A DNA stretch of 64,000 nt from Methanosarcina siciliae T4/M (lineage in GTDB: Archaea > Halobacteriota > Methanosarcinia > Methanosarcinales > Methanosarcinaceae), in NCBI RefSeq assembly GCF_000970085.1, contig NZ_CP009506.1, forward strand, positions 2,914,001 through 2,978,000. Direction: 5' to 3'. A program made the position numbers and the translations under genes. A model generated the notes under the pieces. It saw nothing but the letters and a program-made list of their open reading frames with translations, was not told the DNA's origin and did no database searches. The first letter of the stretch is position 1; each line of letters opens with the position of its first letter. Below, piece by piece: positions 1 to 8,128 of the stretch.

Positions 1-2
1 CA

Positions 3-2786
3 AATAAAAGTGTACAGAATCAAGCAATGATCGCTATTGACTCTGTTTTTCGTTTCGTACCTGAAAAGATACAATGTTGGGCCGACATAGTAGCTTTGTT
101 GGAGAATAAAGAATTTGAGTTAAGATCAAGTGCTGCAAAGTCACTTTATTATGCTTTTCAATACACACCGAAAGAAGAAAACGTATGGTACGATCTTAGT
201 AGATTAGCAAAAAATAAAGAGAAAGAAGTGCGTAAAAACGCAGCCTATTCTTTGATTTCTGCCTTCCGGTATGCACCCAATAAGAAAGAAGCCTGGGATA
301 TCCTCCACAAACTATCAACTGATGTAGAATCAGAAGTAAGATTTAGCATTGCACACGAAATCGGAACTGTTTTCCGCCATATACCTGATAAAGAACAAGC
401 ACTTGAAGATCTTTTTAAATTGGCAGGTGATGAGGAAAGCACAGTTCGAGGTGCTACCGCCCGTTCACTCATTATAGCCTTCCGACATCTGTCAGAAAAT
501 CAGCAGAAAGATGTGTGGGATCCTTTGTTAACTCTCATAGAAGAAGAAAGCATTAGTGTCAGAGAAGAAGCAATCGGATCAGTGCTTTCGGAGATCGAAT
601 ACCTGCCTGAAGATTACAAAAAACAAGCATGGAAAAGCCTGCACAAATTGAGAGACAGTAACATAGCTGTTCAAATTACTTTTCTTAATTTCATACCTTC
701 TGCATTTCAATATTTACCAGACAAGCAACAAGCATGGCAGGATTTAATCATCCTTATCGAAAACAAGAACATTAATGTCGAGTATAATGCTGTGCATTTT
801 CTGGGTTCTGTTTTCCAACATGTACCAGACAAATTGCAAGCTTTTGATGATATAACTCAGTTGACAAAAAACGATGACTTGAACATTAGAAAGCATGCCA
901 GCAGTAGCATAGGTTACGTTTTTGAACATATTACTGAAGCAGAGAAAAACTGGGAATTTTTGCACGAATTAAGCAAAAGCAATGATATATACATAAGAAG
1001 CGGCACTGCAAAGTCAATAGGTATAGCTTATCCCCATCTCTCGGGCAGGAATAAAAAGCAAGCTCTTAAAGATATAATCAGATTAGCCACGGATAACGAA
1101 TCAATAGTAAGGTCTGAAGCTGCAAGTTCGTTAGTATACTTTGTTTCAAATAGATCTGAAAATTGTGACAAAAAAGCTTGGGATGTTCTGCACAAATTAA
1201 CAGATGATTCAGACAGTAGTGTAAGGTCTTCCGTAGCCATTACAATTAGTATTGCTATCGAAGATATACATGAAAAGAAGCAGGCTTGGAATGATCTTAT
1301 CAAACTTTCAACAGATGAAAATATTAGTCTGAAAAATAAAGCTACATTTTCCCTTCAATATGCAGTGCCACATGTCCCTGATAAAAAACAGGCAGTTGAG
1401 GACTTAATAAAACTGATTGAAGAAAAAGACGGTAATGTAAGAGCGAACACTGTGAACGCTTTATGCCGTATTGTTCCACATCTTAATGAGAATAATAGAA
1501 GCCGGGTTTTCAAAATAATACATTCACTAATCGAAAATAATGATTGGTATGTACTACCTGATATTGCACGCTCGCTTGGATCAGTTTTTCAATATATTCC
1601 TGAGAAGGAAGAAGCATATAAAGACCTGCTTCGATTAAAAGAAAGCGATAATATTTATGTAAAAGTACCTGCAACACGTTCTTTAGGAAGTATCTTCATA
1701 TTTAAAGCATCCCAAGCAAAATCTGAAGAAGAATATAAAAAAGAACTAGAAAGTGCCATTAATTATTTTGAAGAAGCTGTAAAAGTTTCAATTCCATTTA
1801 ATCCTGCTCAATTTTGTCTACCCTTTTATCGTTCCTTCTATACAATAATTTTCAAGGAACAAAAAGAAGCTACTGAAGAGTTAGAAGAGTACCTTGAAGA
1901 TGCAAAGAGTGCTATAGAGGGATCGGAAAATAAAAAATTGCTCATTGAGGCTGTTCAAAATCTTGCAAATGCATTGAAAGAAGTCCAGAATGCAGAAAAT
2001 ATAAACTTACATGCCATGAAAGGCGAACTTAATTTCTATAGAGAATACTGTGAGTATGCAGCGGAACTCATGAGAGATGCCGAAGAAGCAGCACCTTTTG
2101 CGACAGCTACAATCAGAAAAGGCCTTCCCATCCTCGATCGAAAACTAAAATCCCTCCTCGAAGAAATCCAGGAGAAAGCAAAGACCGCGTGCCAGGAATC
2201 TCAAGGTACTGATACAGAAGAAATTGCATGCGCTGTCAGTCAGAAAGTTCAGAAATGGGAAATAAGTAACCCTGCAGGCATGGCAGAATACATAGAAGAT
2301 ATTTCTTATTCACTTAAAGGAAAAGTGCAAAGTCATCCTGAAAACGAATATCTTCTCCGCAAAATTGAGTTAATGAAAAATGAAACGGATCTTACCAAAA
2401 AATTCCAACTTTTAAGTTACATTATAGGGGAAATTCCGACTATAAAAGTGGTTTCTGAAGAAACGGTAAGAGAAGGATTCAACAAAATTAGACTAGACAT
2501 TGCTGCAGTGGATGAAAAAATCGAGAAAATAAACATCTCTCTGAAGCCAGGAATACGAGAAGAGCTCATAGTATCTGTGGGGCCAAAAATTGGTGGAGTA
2601 GGATTTGAGCATACAATCACCATTCCCCTACAGGAAATATCGTATTCTGAACTGAAAGAAGACTTGAATAAAATAATGGGGGTAGACATAGATCGATTAT
2701 CCAAATTGCCCAAAAGGCTGGTTGAAAAAATAAAAGGTTACCTAATAAAAACCGGAAGGATAGATATTCTGAAAAAACTAACCTGA
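3..2786 (+). CDS. HEAT-repeat protein, 5' end outside the window
   Basis: A long alpha-solenoid protein of unknown partner, probably a cytoplasmic protein-protein scaffold. Roughly the first 580 residues read as tandem repeats of about 37 residues; each has a VR..AA.SL..AF core followed by a PDK/PEK turn and a W.DL..L helix, as in HEAT/PBS-lyase repeats. Residues about 590-760 are charged and helical and may form coiled coil. The last 100 residues are a separate mixed alpha/beta tail (SVGPKIGGVGFEHTITIPL). The first ATG (27) falls inside a repeat, and the frame is open with repeat-like residues back to base 3, so the true start lies upstream. Archaeal HEAT families like this are common in Methanosarcina. 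The specific function is not recognised. Confidence 0.85.
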   Translation, partial: NKSVQNQAMIAIDSVFRFVPEKIQCWADIVALLENKEFELRSSAAKSLYYAFQYTPKEENVWYDLSRLAKNKEKEVRKNAAYSLISAFRYAPNKKEAWDILHKLSTDVESEVRFSIAHEIGTVFRHIPDKEQALEDLFKLAGDEESTVRGATARSLIIAFRHLSENQQKDVWDPLLTLIEEESISVREEAIGSVLSEIEYLPEDYKKQAWKSLHKLRDSNIAVQITFLNFIPSAFQYLPDKQQAWQDLIILIENKNINVEYNAVHFLGSVFQHVPDKLQAFDDITQLTKNDDLNIRKHASSSIGYVFEHITEAEKNWEFLHELSKSNDIYIRSGTAKSIGIAYPHLSGRNKKQALKDIIRLATDNESIVRSEAASSLVYFVSNRSENCDKKAWDVLHKLTDDSDSSVRSSVAITISIAIEDIHEKKQAWNDLIKLSTDENISLKNKATFSLQYAVPHVPDKKQAVEDLIKLIEEKDGNVRANTVNALCRIVPHLNENNRSRVFKIIHSLIENNDWYVLPDIARSLGSVFQYIPEKEEAYKDLLRLKESDNIYVKVPATRSLGSIFIFKASQAKSEEEYKKELESAINYFEEAVKVSIPFNPAQFCLPFYRSFYTIIFKEQKEATEELEEYLEDAKSAIEGSENKKLLIEAVQNLANALKEVQNAENINLHAMKGELNFYREYCEYAAELMRDAEEAAPFATATIRKGLPILDRKLKSLLEEIQEKAKTACQESQGTDTEEIACAVSQKVQKWEISNPAGMAEYIEDISYSLKGKVQSHPENEYLLRKIELMKNETDLTKKFQLLSYIIGEIPTIKVVSEETVREGFNKIRLDIAAVDEKIEKINISLKPGIREELIVSVGPKIGGVGFEHTITIPLQEISYSELKEDLNKIMGVDIDRLSKLPKRLVEKIKGYLIKTGRIDILKKLT

Positions 2787-2886
2787 GTCATGATAGATAG
2801 ACTTATGAAATAAAAAAGAATTAATTTCTGCCAAAAGTAGTACTTTGGATTCAAAAATATTTTGGGTATCTTGGAGGTAGCGGGAA

Positions 2887-3138
2887 GTGGCAGTTTCTTT
2901 AGAAGTTCCAACGAACGGAGAAGTTTACTTCGCAGCAATAACAGTTGTTGTGTCCATAACACTTCAAGACTGGATCAAAAATAACTACAATAAAGCAGAT
3001 GGTCTTATTAAGAAATTCATTGCTTTAACTTGGTCAGTGATAGGTGTTATACTTCTCAGCATCGGTTTATTTTTTATATACGACATTGTAATAGTTTTGT
3101 CAATCATAGGTATGAACTTAATTAAAGCCCTTTTTTGA
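2887..3138 (+). CDS. Small two-helix membrane protein, unknown function
   Basis: An 83-residue protein starting with GTG. A GGAGG at 2873-2877 sits about nine bases before the GTG and decides this start. It has a hydrophobic stretch near residues 15-27, then an amphipathic lysine-rich linker, then a strong membrane span at about residues 48-75. No catalytic motif is visible. It follows the HEAT-repeat gene by about 100 bases and could share its transcript. I do not recognise the family; the ribosome-binding site and clean hydrophobic segments are the only support. Confidence 0.5.
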   Translation: MAVSLEVPTNGEVYFAAITVVVSITLQDWIKNNYNKADGLIKKFIALTWSVIGVILLSIGLFFIYDIVIVLSIIGMNLIKALF

Positions 3139-3189
3139 ATTTAAGGTCTCCTTTGTCACCTTTCAATGGGAGAACGAAAATTATCAGCC

Positions 3190-3332
3190 CTGAAAAATGC
3201 CCATTATTAAATCTGCAAAAATCACAGGTTTTCAATTTCACTTTTCTTAATCCTTCTCTTCACAAACGTTTTCGGGGAAGATTTAAGCAGACCGACAGCA
3301 GTAAAAATATATTTTAATTGAATTGCTTTGAG
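3190..3332 (+). repeat. Dispersed cassette-border repeat, copy A (3' module)
   Basis: This copy matches the other border repeats from the TGCCC segment through the conserved TTCGGGGAAGATTTAAGCAG block to an AT-rich end, AAAAATATATTTTAA. The short open frame across 3135-3317 is just this repeat being read through. The end of the repeat resembles a BRE/TATA promoter element on the + strand. It lies between the small membrane protein and the next hypothetical gene. Confidence 0.8.
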
Positions 3333-3471
3333 AGAAGGTTTTCATTCGATTACAACTAACTTATTAAAATTAATCAAAAAATTAAAGAGAATCTATTTCT
3401 AAATAATAAAGGAGATCTAATCAAAAATTAAACTTAACAAATTGATCTGAGGGGTTACAATTAATCAAGAA

Positions 3472-4101
3472 ATGATACTTCAAAATCTTGAAAATCGTTT
3501 ACCAAACTACGAAAAATTTGAGGAAAAGGTTCTTGCTAACATTCGAAGCAATTATTTTCCCTTAATATATCAGTCCCTTTACAGCCAGTTGGGATATGAA
3601 AGATTTCCAGATGGGAAATTTATTACAGACCAATTCAAAAAACTACTAGTTAATAACAATTTTTTAGGATTGGTTAACGATATTTATAGAACCAGATTAT
3701 CCGAAGAAGGGTTAAAGGAGATCTCAAAGCGGTTATTGGTAATTAATGACTTTGATGATTACCAGTATGTGTTGCAGCAGTTTAAAGGCTGTAATAAAGC
3801 ACGATACAAAGGAAATGAGATTCATAAAAATGCTTATAGTTTTGGAACAAAGCTTATGCACTTTTATAATCCCGAGGAAAACCCGATTTTAGATTCGGTT
3901 GTGAGAGATAACTTGAACTTGGGAGAAATAAATTTAGAATTGTGTTTTGAATTCAAAAAAGCAACATGCTGTTTTCTAAAGAAGCATCACAAATATTTAG
4001 ATGAATTTAACACTTCAACGCATGTTTTGCAGGAATTAGAAAGGAGATATATGACAAGAAATTTTCCAATAATGGAAATTCTTGATATGGCTCTGTATTA
4101 A
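3472..4101 (+). CDS. Hypothetical protein, possible glycosylase-like fold
   Basis: A 209-residue soluble, mostly helical protein. The only suggestive motif is at about residues 123-147, where KLMHFYNPEENPILDSVV resembles the segment of HhH-type 8-oxoguanine glycosylase-like proteins (K.LHF.NP...PI.DS.V). I see no complete helix-hairpin-helix with catalytic Lys/Asp, so the assignment is only a hint. A GAGGGG about 18 bases before the ATG is too far to be a good ribosome-binding site; a non-ATG start slightly upstream is possible. The gene sits alone between border repeats A and B, like a cassette. Confidence 0.55.
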   Translation: MILQNLENRLPNYEKFEEKVLANIRSNYFPLIYQSLYSQLGYERFPDGKFITDQFKKLLVNNNFLGLVNDIYRTRLSEEGLKEISKRLLVINDFDDYQYVLQQFKGCNKARYKGNEIHKNAYSFGTKLMHFYNPEENPILDSVVRDNLNLGEINLELCFEFKKATCCFLKKHHKYLDEFNTSTHVLQELERRYMTRNFPIMEILDMALY

Positions 4102-4140
4102 CCTTATACTCAAATCTGTGAAAACCAAGGGTCTTTGACT

Positions 4141-4256
4141 ATTTTTTCAATTCTTTTCTTAACAAATGTATTCGGGGAAGATTTAAGCAGATCGCCGGTA
4201 GGAAAAATATATTTTAAATTGATTTGGTTATGAGGGGAAGATATTCATTTCGTATC
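4141..4256 (+). repeat. Border repeat, copy B (3' module plus downstream extension)
   Basis: It carries the conserved TTCGGGGAAGATTTAAGCAG block and the GGAAAAATATATTTTAAA end. It continues into GGGGAAGAT.TTCAT and CGTATCCGGCGGTCCAG. The same extension follows copy E, where it is split by a MITE, so copy B is the empty site. It runs directly into copy C. Confidence 0.8.
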
Positions 4257-4295
4257 CGGCGGTCCAGTTTTTGACAGCTTTTCTTGATAATAATC

Positions 4296-4500
4296 AAATG
4301 AAAAAACGTCACTTGAATCAGAAATTTCCCCACGGAGAAAAAAGAATCGATTAATCTAAAGAAGCCCGGCTAAGTGCCCCTTATAAAGCTGCAAAAATCA
4401 CGGGTTTTTCAATTTCACTTTTCTTAACTTTATCTCAACAAACGTGTTCGGGGTAGATTTAAGCAGACCGCCGGTAGGAAAAATATATTTAAAGTGACTT
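4296..4500 (+). repeat. Border repeat, copy C (full length)
   Basis: A full copy of about 205 bp. The 5' module contains ATCGATTAATCTAAAGAAGC and CCCGGCTAAGTGCCCCTTAT. The 3' module contains AACGTGTTCGGGGTAGATTT, GCAGACCGCCGG and an AT-rich end. It is very similar to copies D and E. Copies B and C are tandem and fill the gap between the 209-residue protein and the HicAB module. Confidence 0.85.
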
Positions 4501-4526
4501 AAAAAGGGCTTGAAGTAAAAATAAAA

Positions 4527-4769
4527 TTATACAACTTCAGAACTGGTAGAAGGTTTTTCAGCAATAGCCACGTACTCGGCAAAGGATTCTGATTCAGGAA
4601 TAGGCAAATTGTCCTCAAGAAGTCCCTGTACATGCATTTCAATGGCTTCATAGATATTTTTCTCTGTCTCTTCTCGGGTGGAACCGGTAGCTACACAGCC
4701 CGGAAGGTCAGGAGAATATGCTGAATAATTGTTATTTGCTTTTTCGATTACAACGAGGAAACGGTGCAT
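4527..4769 (-). CDS. hicB: HicB-family antitoxin
   Basis: An 80-residue HicB/UPF0150 protein. It has the YSAYSPDLPGCVATGSTREE core of the partly degraded RNase H fold, followed by the amphipathic EAIEMHVQGLLED helix. HicB proteins normally neutralise the partner HicA and repress the operon, but no C-terminal HTH or RHH is visible here, so DNA binding is unclear. A GAGGAC lies just before its ATG, and the gene starts three bases after the hicA stop, so the two are translationally coupled. A near-identical paralogue lies at 9305-9547. Confidence 0.9.
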   Translation of the reverse strand: MHRFLVVIEKANNNYSAYSPDLPGCVATGSTREETEKNIYEAIEMHVQGLLEDNLPIPESESFAEYVAIAEKPSTSSEVV

Positions 4770-4772
4770 GAT

Positions 4773-4967
4773 TTAGTCCTCTATTTTTAATTGAGCTTGT
4801 TTTAATATGCTGTTCAATGTTCCTGGAGCAAGATCATCTCCACTATGACCTGCAATTGTTACCCTACCTGGTTTAGCAGGATGTTTGTATTGCCGGTGGC
4901 TACCTTTTGTTGCAACCAGATACCAGCCATCGGCTTCAAGAAGTTTTATGACCTCACGTACTTTCAT
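4773..4967 (-). CDS. hicA: HicA-family mRNA interferase toxin
   Basis: A 64-residue HicA toxin with a dsRBD-like fold. It shows the family pattern: an N-terminal helix (VREVIKLLEADGW), then KGSHRQY, where His24 is the expected catalytic residue, then GRVTIAGHSGDDLAPGTLNSIL. HicA cleaves mRNA or tmRNA until bound by HicB. Here it is sandwiched between two HicB-type genes on the minus strand, an unusual HicB-HicA-HicB order. All key residues are present, so the toxin looks intact. Confidence 0.92.
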   Translation of the reverse strand: MKVREVIKLLEADGWYLVATKGSHRQYKHPAKPGRVTIAGHSGDDLAPGTLNSILKQAQLKIED

Positions 4968-4989
4968 TTCAATCTGTCTTCATGGCTAT

Positions 4990-5220
4990 TTAAATGTAAT
5001 TCGAAAACTTGCAGAATCCGGGTAGGTGGAGTCCGTTTCTTAATCTGATGACAATCCATTCATCAATAACTTCTTCCAGATTTCTGCGGCATTCTTCCAG
5101 GGTCTTGCCTGTAGCCCATACACCCTCAAGTTCGGAAACTTCCCCATAATAGGGTTCTTCGTTATCGATTATTTCATATTGTGCCCTTTCAAGAGCTGCG
5201 TGGATGTACTGGATAAGCAT
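4990..5220 (-). CDS. HicB-like protein, first gene of the hic operon
   Basis: A 76-residue UPF0150/HicB-like protein containing YYGEVSELEGVWATGKTLEE and an RRNLEEVIDEWI helix. AGGTGT four bases before the ATG supports this start. It is a different HicB subfamily from the 4527-4769 protein and lacks a DNA-binding tail. It begins the minus-strand operon, 22 bases before hicA. A decayed duplicate is at 9550-9759. Its role next to a second HicB is unknown; it could be a second antitoxin or a regulator. Confidence 0.8.
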   Translation of the reverse strand: MLIQYIHAALERAQYEIIDNEEPYYGEVSELEGVWATGKTLEECRRNLEEVIDEWIVIRLRNGLHLPGFCKFSNYI

Positions 5221-5374
5221 GATTACACCTTTCCGAATGTGGTATATTTAGTTTTATGCTGTTTAAATCTTATATAGATTCTGTGGATCGGATGATTAAG
5301 TTTTGGTTTACTGTTGCTGACCGGTGAAGAAAATGCCTCTATCTGATCATGATGATTTTTTCTTGATCTTAATT

Positions 5375-5580
5375 CACCAGAAAAATGTCGCTTTAATCAG
5401 AAAACTCCCACAAGAGGAAAAAAATCGATTAATCTAAAGAAGCCCGGCAAAATGCCCCTTATAAAGTTGCAAAAACACGGGTTTTTCGATATCACTTTTC
5501 TTAACATTATCTTTACAAACGTATTCGGGGTAGATTTAAGCATACCGCCGGCAGAAAAAATATATTTTAACTGAATTGAA
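5375..5580 (+). repeat. Border repeat, copy D (full length)
   Basis: A full copy carrying both modules: ATCGATTAATCTAAAGAAGC, TGCCCCTTATAAAG, GTATTCGGGGTAGATTTAAG, ACCGCCGGCAG and AAAATATATTTTAAC. It lies between the hic operon and the ATPase gene. Similarity to 9090-9255 begins in its last bases and runs on through the ATPase promoter. Confidence 0.85.
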
Positions 5581-5658
5581 GGAACAAAAAAAGAAATCCC
5601 CTTTCTTGTTTGATATCCCTAAATTATAAGCCTAAAATCCACTTTCCTTTAAATAATC

Positions 5659-5716
5659 TTCATTATAATGACGATTTTAGCTCATAATATCGTCATTGTA
5701 ATGAAAGATATAAATA
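5659..5716 (+). promoter_or_regulatory. Paired palindromic operators and TATA box for the ATPase gene
   Basis: Two related dyads, TTCATTATAATGACG at 5659-5673 and CGTCATTGTAATGA at 5691-5704, stand about three helical turns apart. The second abuts GATATAAATA (5707-5716), a TATA-like box about 30 bases before the ATG at 5739, so the transcript is probably leaderless. A protein bound here would block promoter recognition. The same pair recurs at 9198-9246, where one site forms a perfect 16 bp palindrome variant. The binding protein is unknown. Confidence 0.65.
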
Positions 5717-5738
5717 CTCTACACACAAATATTCCCTT

Positions 5739-7025
5739 ATGAAGCAGCTCATGAAAATGTGGAACCCCTGGTGGACAGAAAGAAAAGTTCCTGCTTCCAA
5801 AAAGAGGATATCACGCCCCGAGACCCTTGAAACAATCCTGAAGCTTCTGGATATCAAGGAGGTTATCTGCATTACCGGGGTCAGGCGATGTGGGAAGTCA
5901 ACTGTGATGTATCAGGCAATAGACCATCTGATAGGAAAAGGAGTGGAACCTGAAAATATCCTTTACTTCAACCTCGATGAACCTTTTGAAGACAAAAATA
6001 TAGGACTGCTCGACAGAATATTTGGGGAATACATAGAGCTTCATGTGCCAAAAGGAAGAAAGTATATCTTCTTTGATGAAATCCAGAATATAAAGGATTG
6101 GGAACAGTGGATCAAAAAGTTCTATGATCTTTATGGGGAGGAGATCAAGTTTGTGCTTACGGGTTCGAACAGCAGCATGCTTTCCGACCAGCTTTCCACC
6201 CTTTTGACCGGGAGGATGATCACGCAGCATGTGTTTCCTCTTTCATTTAAAGAATATCTGGATTTTAAGGATTTTGAATTAAAAGATCCCGACATTCAGA
6301 GAAACGAAGTTCTGCACTATTTCAACAAATATCTCTTCAAAGGAGGTTTTCCCGAAGTTGTCCTTGAAGAGGATATGGATATAAACCACCTCCGGCTAAC
6401 CGAATACTTCAACAGCATCCTCCTTCGGGATATAGTGGTGGGCCGGAATATCCGGGAAAGTGCAAAACTTATCGAACTTGCGAATTATTCCTTATCAAAC
6501 GTTTCTACCCTCCTGAGCTATTCAAAAATTTCAAACGCAACAGGGCTCTCAGTCAACAGCTTGAAAGAATACCTGCTTTATCTGGAACAGGCCTATCTGA
6601 TATATCAGTTAAACTTCTTTTCATACTCAGTTAAAGATTCGATCTCAATCAAAATGCCCAAAAAGATCTACTGCATCGACAACGGACTTCGAAATTCCGC
6701 AGCATTCACCTTTTCTGCCGATGAAGGAAGGCTGGCAGAGAACCTAGCATTTGTAGAGTTGAAGCGGAGAAAAGTAGAATTCTTTTACTGGAAAGAAAAA
6801 AGAGAAGTGGATTTTGTGATAAAAGGTATAGATGGAGCGCTCACAGGTATAAACTGCACCTATACGGATCACATAAGACAGGGAGAAGTCAATGCTCTTC
6901 TGGGATTCAAGGAACATTTTGGGGAGAAAGTTTCCAGGTTAATCTTGCTTACGAAGAATCTCGAAAAAGAGGGAAATGGTATTAGCTATGTTCCTCTCTG
7001 GAAATGGGTTCTTGGAACCAGATGA
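5739..7025 (+). CDS. DUF4143-type AAA ATPase
   Basis: A 428-residue P-loop ATPase. The Walker A motif GVRRCGKST is at about 47-55, Walker B YIFFDEIQNI at about 109-118, and sensor 1 LTGSNSSML near 139. The C-terminal half is DUF4143-like, with the AENLAFVELKRR and FYWKEKREVDFVIK segment seen in a nuclease-like fold. Such proteins are widespread in archaeal and bacterial accessory regions, and their function is not established. It stands alone between border repeats D and E, with its own operator pair and a probably leaderless start. The protein is full length and has no obvious lesions. Confidence 0.88.
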   Translation: MKQLMKMWNPWWTERKVPASKKRISRPETLETILKLLDIKEVICITGVRRCGKSTVMYQAIDHLIGKGVEPENILYFNLDEPFEDKNIGLLDRIFGEYIELHVPKGRKYIFFDEIQNIKDWEQWIKKFYDLYGEEIKFVLTGSNSSMLSDQLSTLLTGRMITQHVFPLSFKEYLDFKDFELKDPDIQRNEVLHYFNKYLFKGGFPEVVLEEDMDINHLRLTEYFNSILLRDIVVGRNIRESAKLIELANYSLSNVSTLLSYSKISNATGLSVNSLKEYLLYLEQAYLIYQLNFFSYSVKDSISIKMPKKIYCIDNGLRNSAAFTFSADEGRLAENLAFVELKRRKVEFFYWKEKREVDFVIKGIDGALTGINCTYTDHIRQGEVNALLGFKEHFGEKVSRLILLTKNLEKEGNGISYVPLWKWVLGTR

Positions 7026-7152
7026 TTGAAATGGCTTAAATTCTTGCTGAGGCTATTAGTTCGGGAAATGATCTTAAGTTACCTGGAAAGGATAAGGAAG
7101 AATTTTTACCTCGTGTAAGTGATCCATTTTCTGACGATTTCCTTAATGCATA
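7026..7152. other. Short spacer, possible gene remnant
   Basis: Read from about 7028, the frame gives ILAEAISSGNDLKLPGKDKE and then EFLPRVSDPFSDDFLNA, with one early stop in front. This may be the tail of a decayed gene. I cannot name it. Confidence 0.25.
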
Positions 7153-7360
7153 ATTCCCCTGAAAAGACGGTGCTTGAATTCGAAAAACTCCCCCACAGGA
7201 AAAAGGATCGCTTAATCTAAAGAAGCCCGGCTAAGTGCCCTTTATAAAGTTGTAAAAATACGGGTTTTTCGATTTCGCTTTTCTTAACATTATCTCAACA
7301 AACGTATTCGGGGCAGATTAAGCAGACCGCCGGCCGGAAAAAGATATTTCAATTGAATTG
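7153..7360 (+). repeat. Border repeat, copy E (full length)
   Basis: A full copy with AATCTAAAGAAGCCCGGCTA, GTATTCGGGGCAGATTAAGC and CCGCCGGCCGG. The terminal TATA-like part is mutated to AAAGATATTTC. The copy continues into the same downstream extension as copy B, but there the extension is interrupted by the MITE at 7385-7514. Confidence 0.85.
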
Positions 7361-7384
7361 GATACCGGGGAAGATTTTCATCTT

Positions 7385-7514
7385 GAGCTGATCCCAAAAC
7401 TCAAAAACTACTTCTTTGAATCTTGTTTTGAAAGGAACAATCGAATTACCGATCAGGAAAACAGTCATGGGCACCTCCCAATATGGGATTAAAGATGGCT
7501 TTTGGGATAGGCTC
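7385..7514 (+). mobile_element. MITE-like element (130 bp)
   Basis: A non-coding element with imperfect terminal inverted repeats: GAGCTGATCCCAAAAC on the left, and GAGCCTATCCCAAAAG read inward from the right. It is flanked by CTT on both sides (7382-7384 and 7515-7517). The uninterrupted counterpart is visible after repeat copy B (about 4240-4256). A related element in the opposite orientation lies at 34774-34900. No transposase is present; mobilisation in trans is inferred. Confidence 0.75.
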
Positions 7515-7591
7515 CTTGTATTCGGCGGTCCAATTTCTGCCTGTTTTTTATCGTAAGCAGTGTTTTTATGCAATAAAAAATAATCAAAAAT

Positions 7592-7915
7592 ATGGACTTC
7601 ACAGGGACATGGCACATTTATGAAATGGAATTATGGGATGAAGACTATTTCAATATGGACGTTCAGGCTTTCATTACGATAGAGCCAGACAACATGGGAC
7701 ATTTTCAATTTGGTTTAGTTTATGGTTATATTGACGGAAGGATCGTTGAATATGCTGATGGCAAAAGATTTGAATTTACCTGGGACGGAAATGACGAATG
7801 TGACCATGTTTTTGGTAGCGGTTGGGTAAAGATTAAGCAAAAAGACATACTGGAAGGCGAGTTTAGATTTCATCTCGGAGACAGTTCTACCTTTTTAGCA
7901 AGGAGAGCAAAGTAA
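7592..7915 (+). CDS. Small conserved-looking hypothetical protein
   Basis: A 107-residue, beta-rich acidic protein beginning MDFTGTWHIYEMELWDEDYF, with a centre rich in Gly, Phe and Tyr and a basic end. It looks like a compact beta-barrel family that occurs sporadically in prokaryotes, but I cannot name it. No Shine-Dalgarno site precedes the ATG. The AT-rich sequence about 25 bases upstream (TTTTTATGCAATAAAAAATA) would fit a leaderless transcript. It forms a single-gene cassette between border repeats E and F. Confidence 0.6.
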   Translation: MDFTGTWHIYEMELWDEDYFNMDVQAFITIEPDNMGHFQFGLVYGYIDGRIVEYADGKRFEFTWDGNDECDHVFGSGWVKIKQKDILEGEFRFHLGDSSTFLARRAK

Positions 7916-7924
7916 TAAACTGAA

Positions 7925-8022
7925 GTTTTTCAATTCACTTTCCTTAACATTATCTCAACAAACGTATTCGGGGAAGATTTTCGCAGACCGCCGGCAGGAA
8001 AAATATATTTTAAATGAATTGA
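7925..8022 (+). repeat. Border repeat, copy F (3' module only)
   Basis: It begins in the TTCAATTCACTTTCCTTAAC part of the repeat and carries GTATTCGGGGAAGATTTTCG, CAGACCGCCGGCAGG and AAAAATATATTTTAAATG. The 5' module is absent. It separates the 107-residue gene from fic and may add a TATA element about 90 bases before fic. Confidence 0.8.
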
Positions 8023-8040
8023 GTGAAAAAAGAAACTGTA

Positions 8041-8128
8041 ATATCGGATAGCTTACAAATTTGCCGATACCGATATATATCAGAGAGAACATATCGGATA
8101 TGTTAAATTATGGTTAATACCGATACTT
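8041..8128 (+). promoter_or_regulatory. Iterated TATCGGATA-type operator over the fic promoter
   Basis: ATATCGGATA occurs at 8041-8050 and 8091-8100. The inverse form, CCGATACCGATATAT, is at 8064-8078, and ATACCGATA is at about 8117-8125 inside the first codons of fic. The GATATATATC around 8072-8081 overlaps a site and is the likely TATA box, which places transcription within a few bases of the ATG at 8110. The arrangement suggests tight, possibly autogenous, repression; the C-terminal winged-helix-like region of the Fic protein is a candidate binder (inference). Confidence 0.6.

Noticed and set aside
3135..3317. 60-codon + strand frame
   Set aside because: It is border repeat copy A read through; other copies do not keep the frame open.
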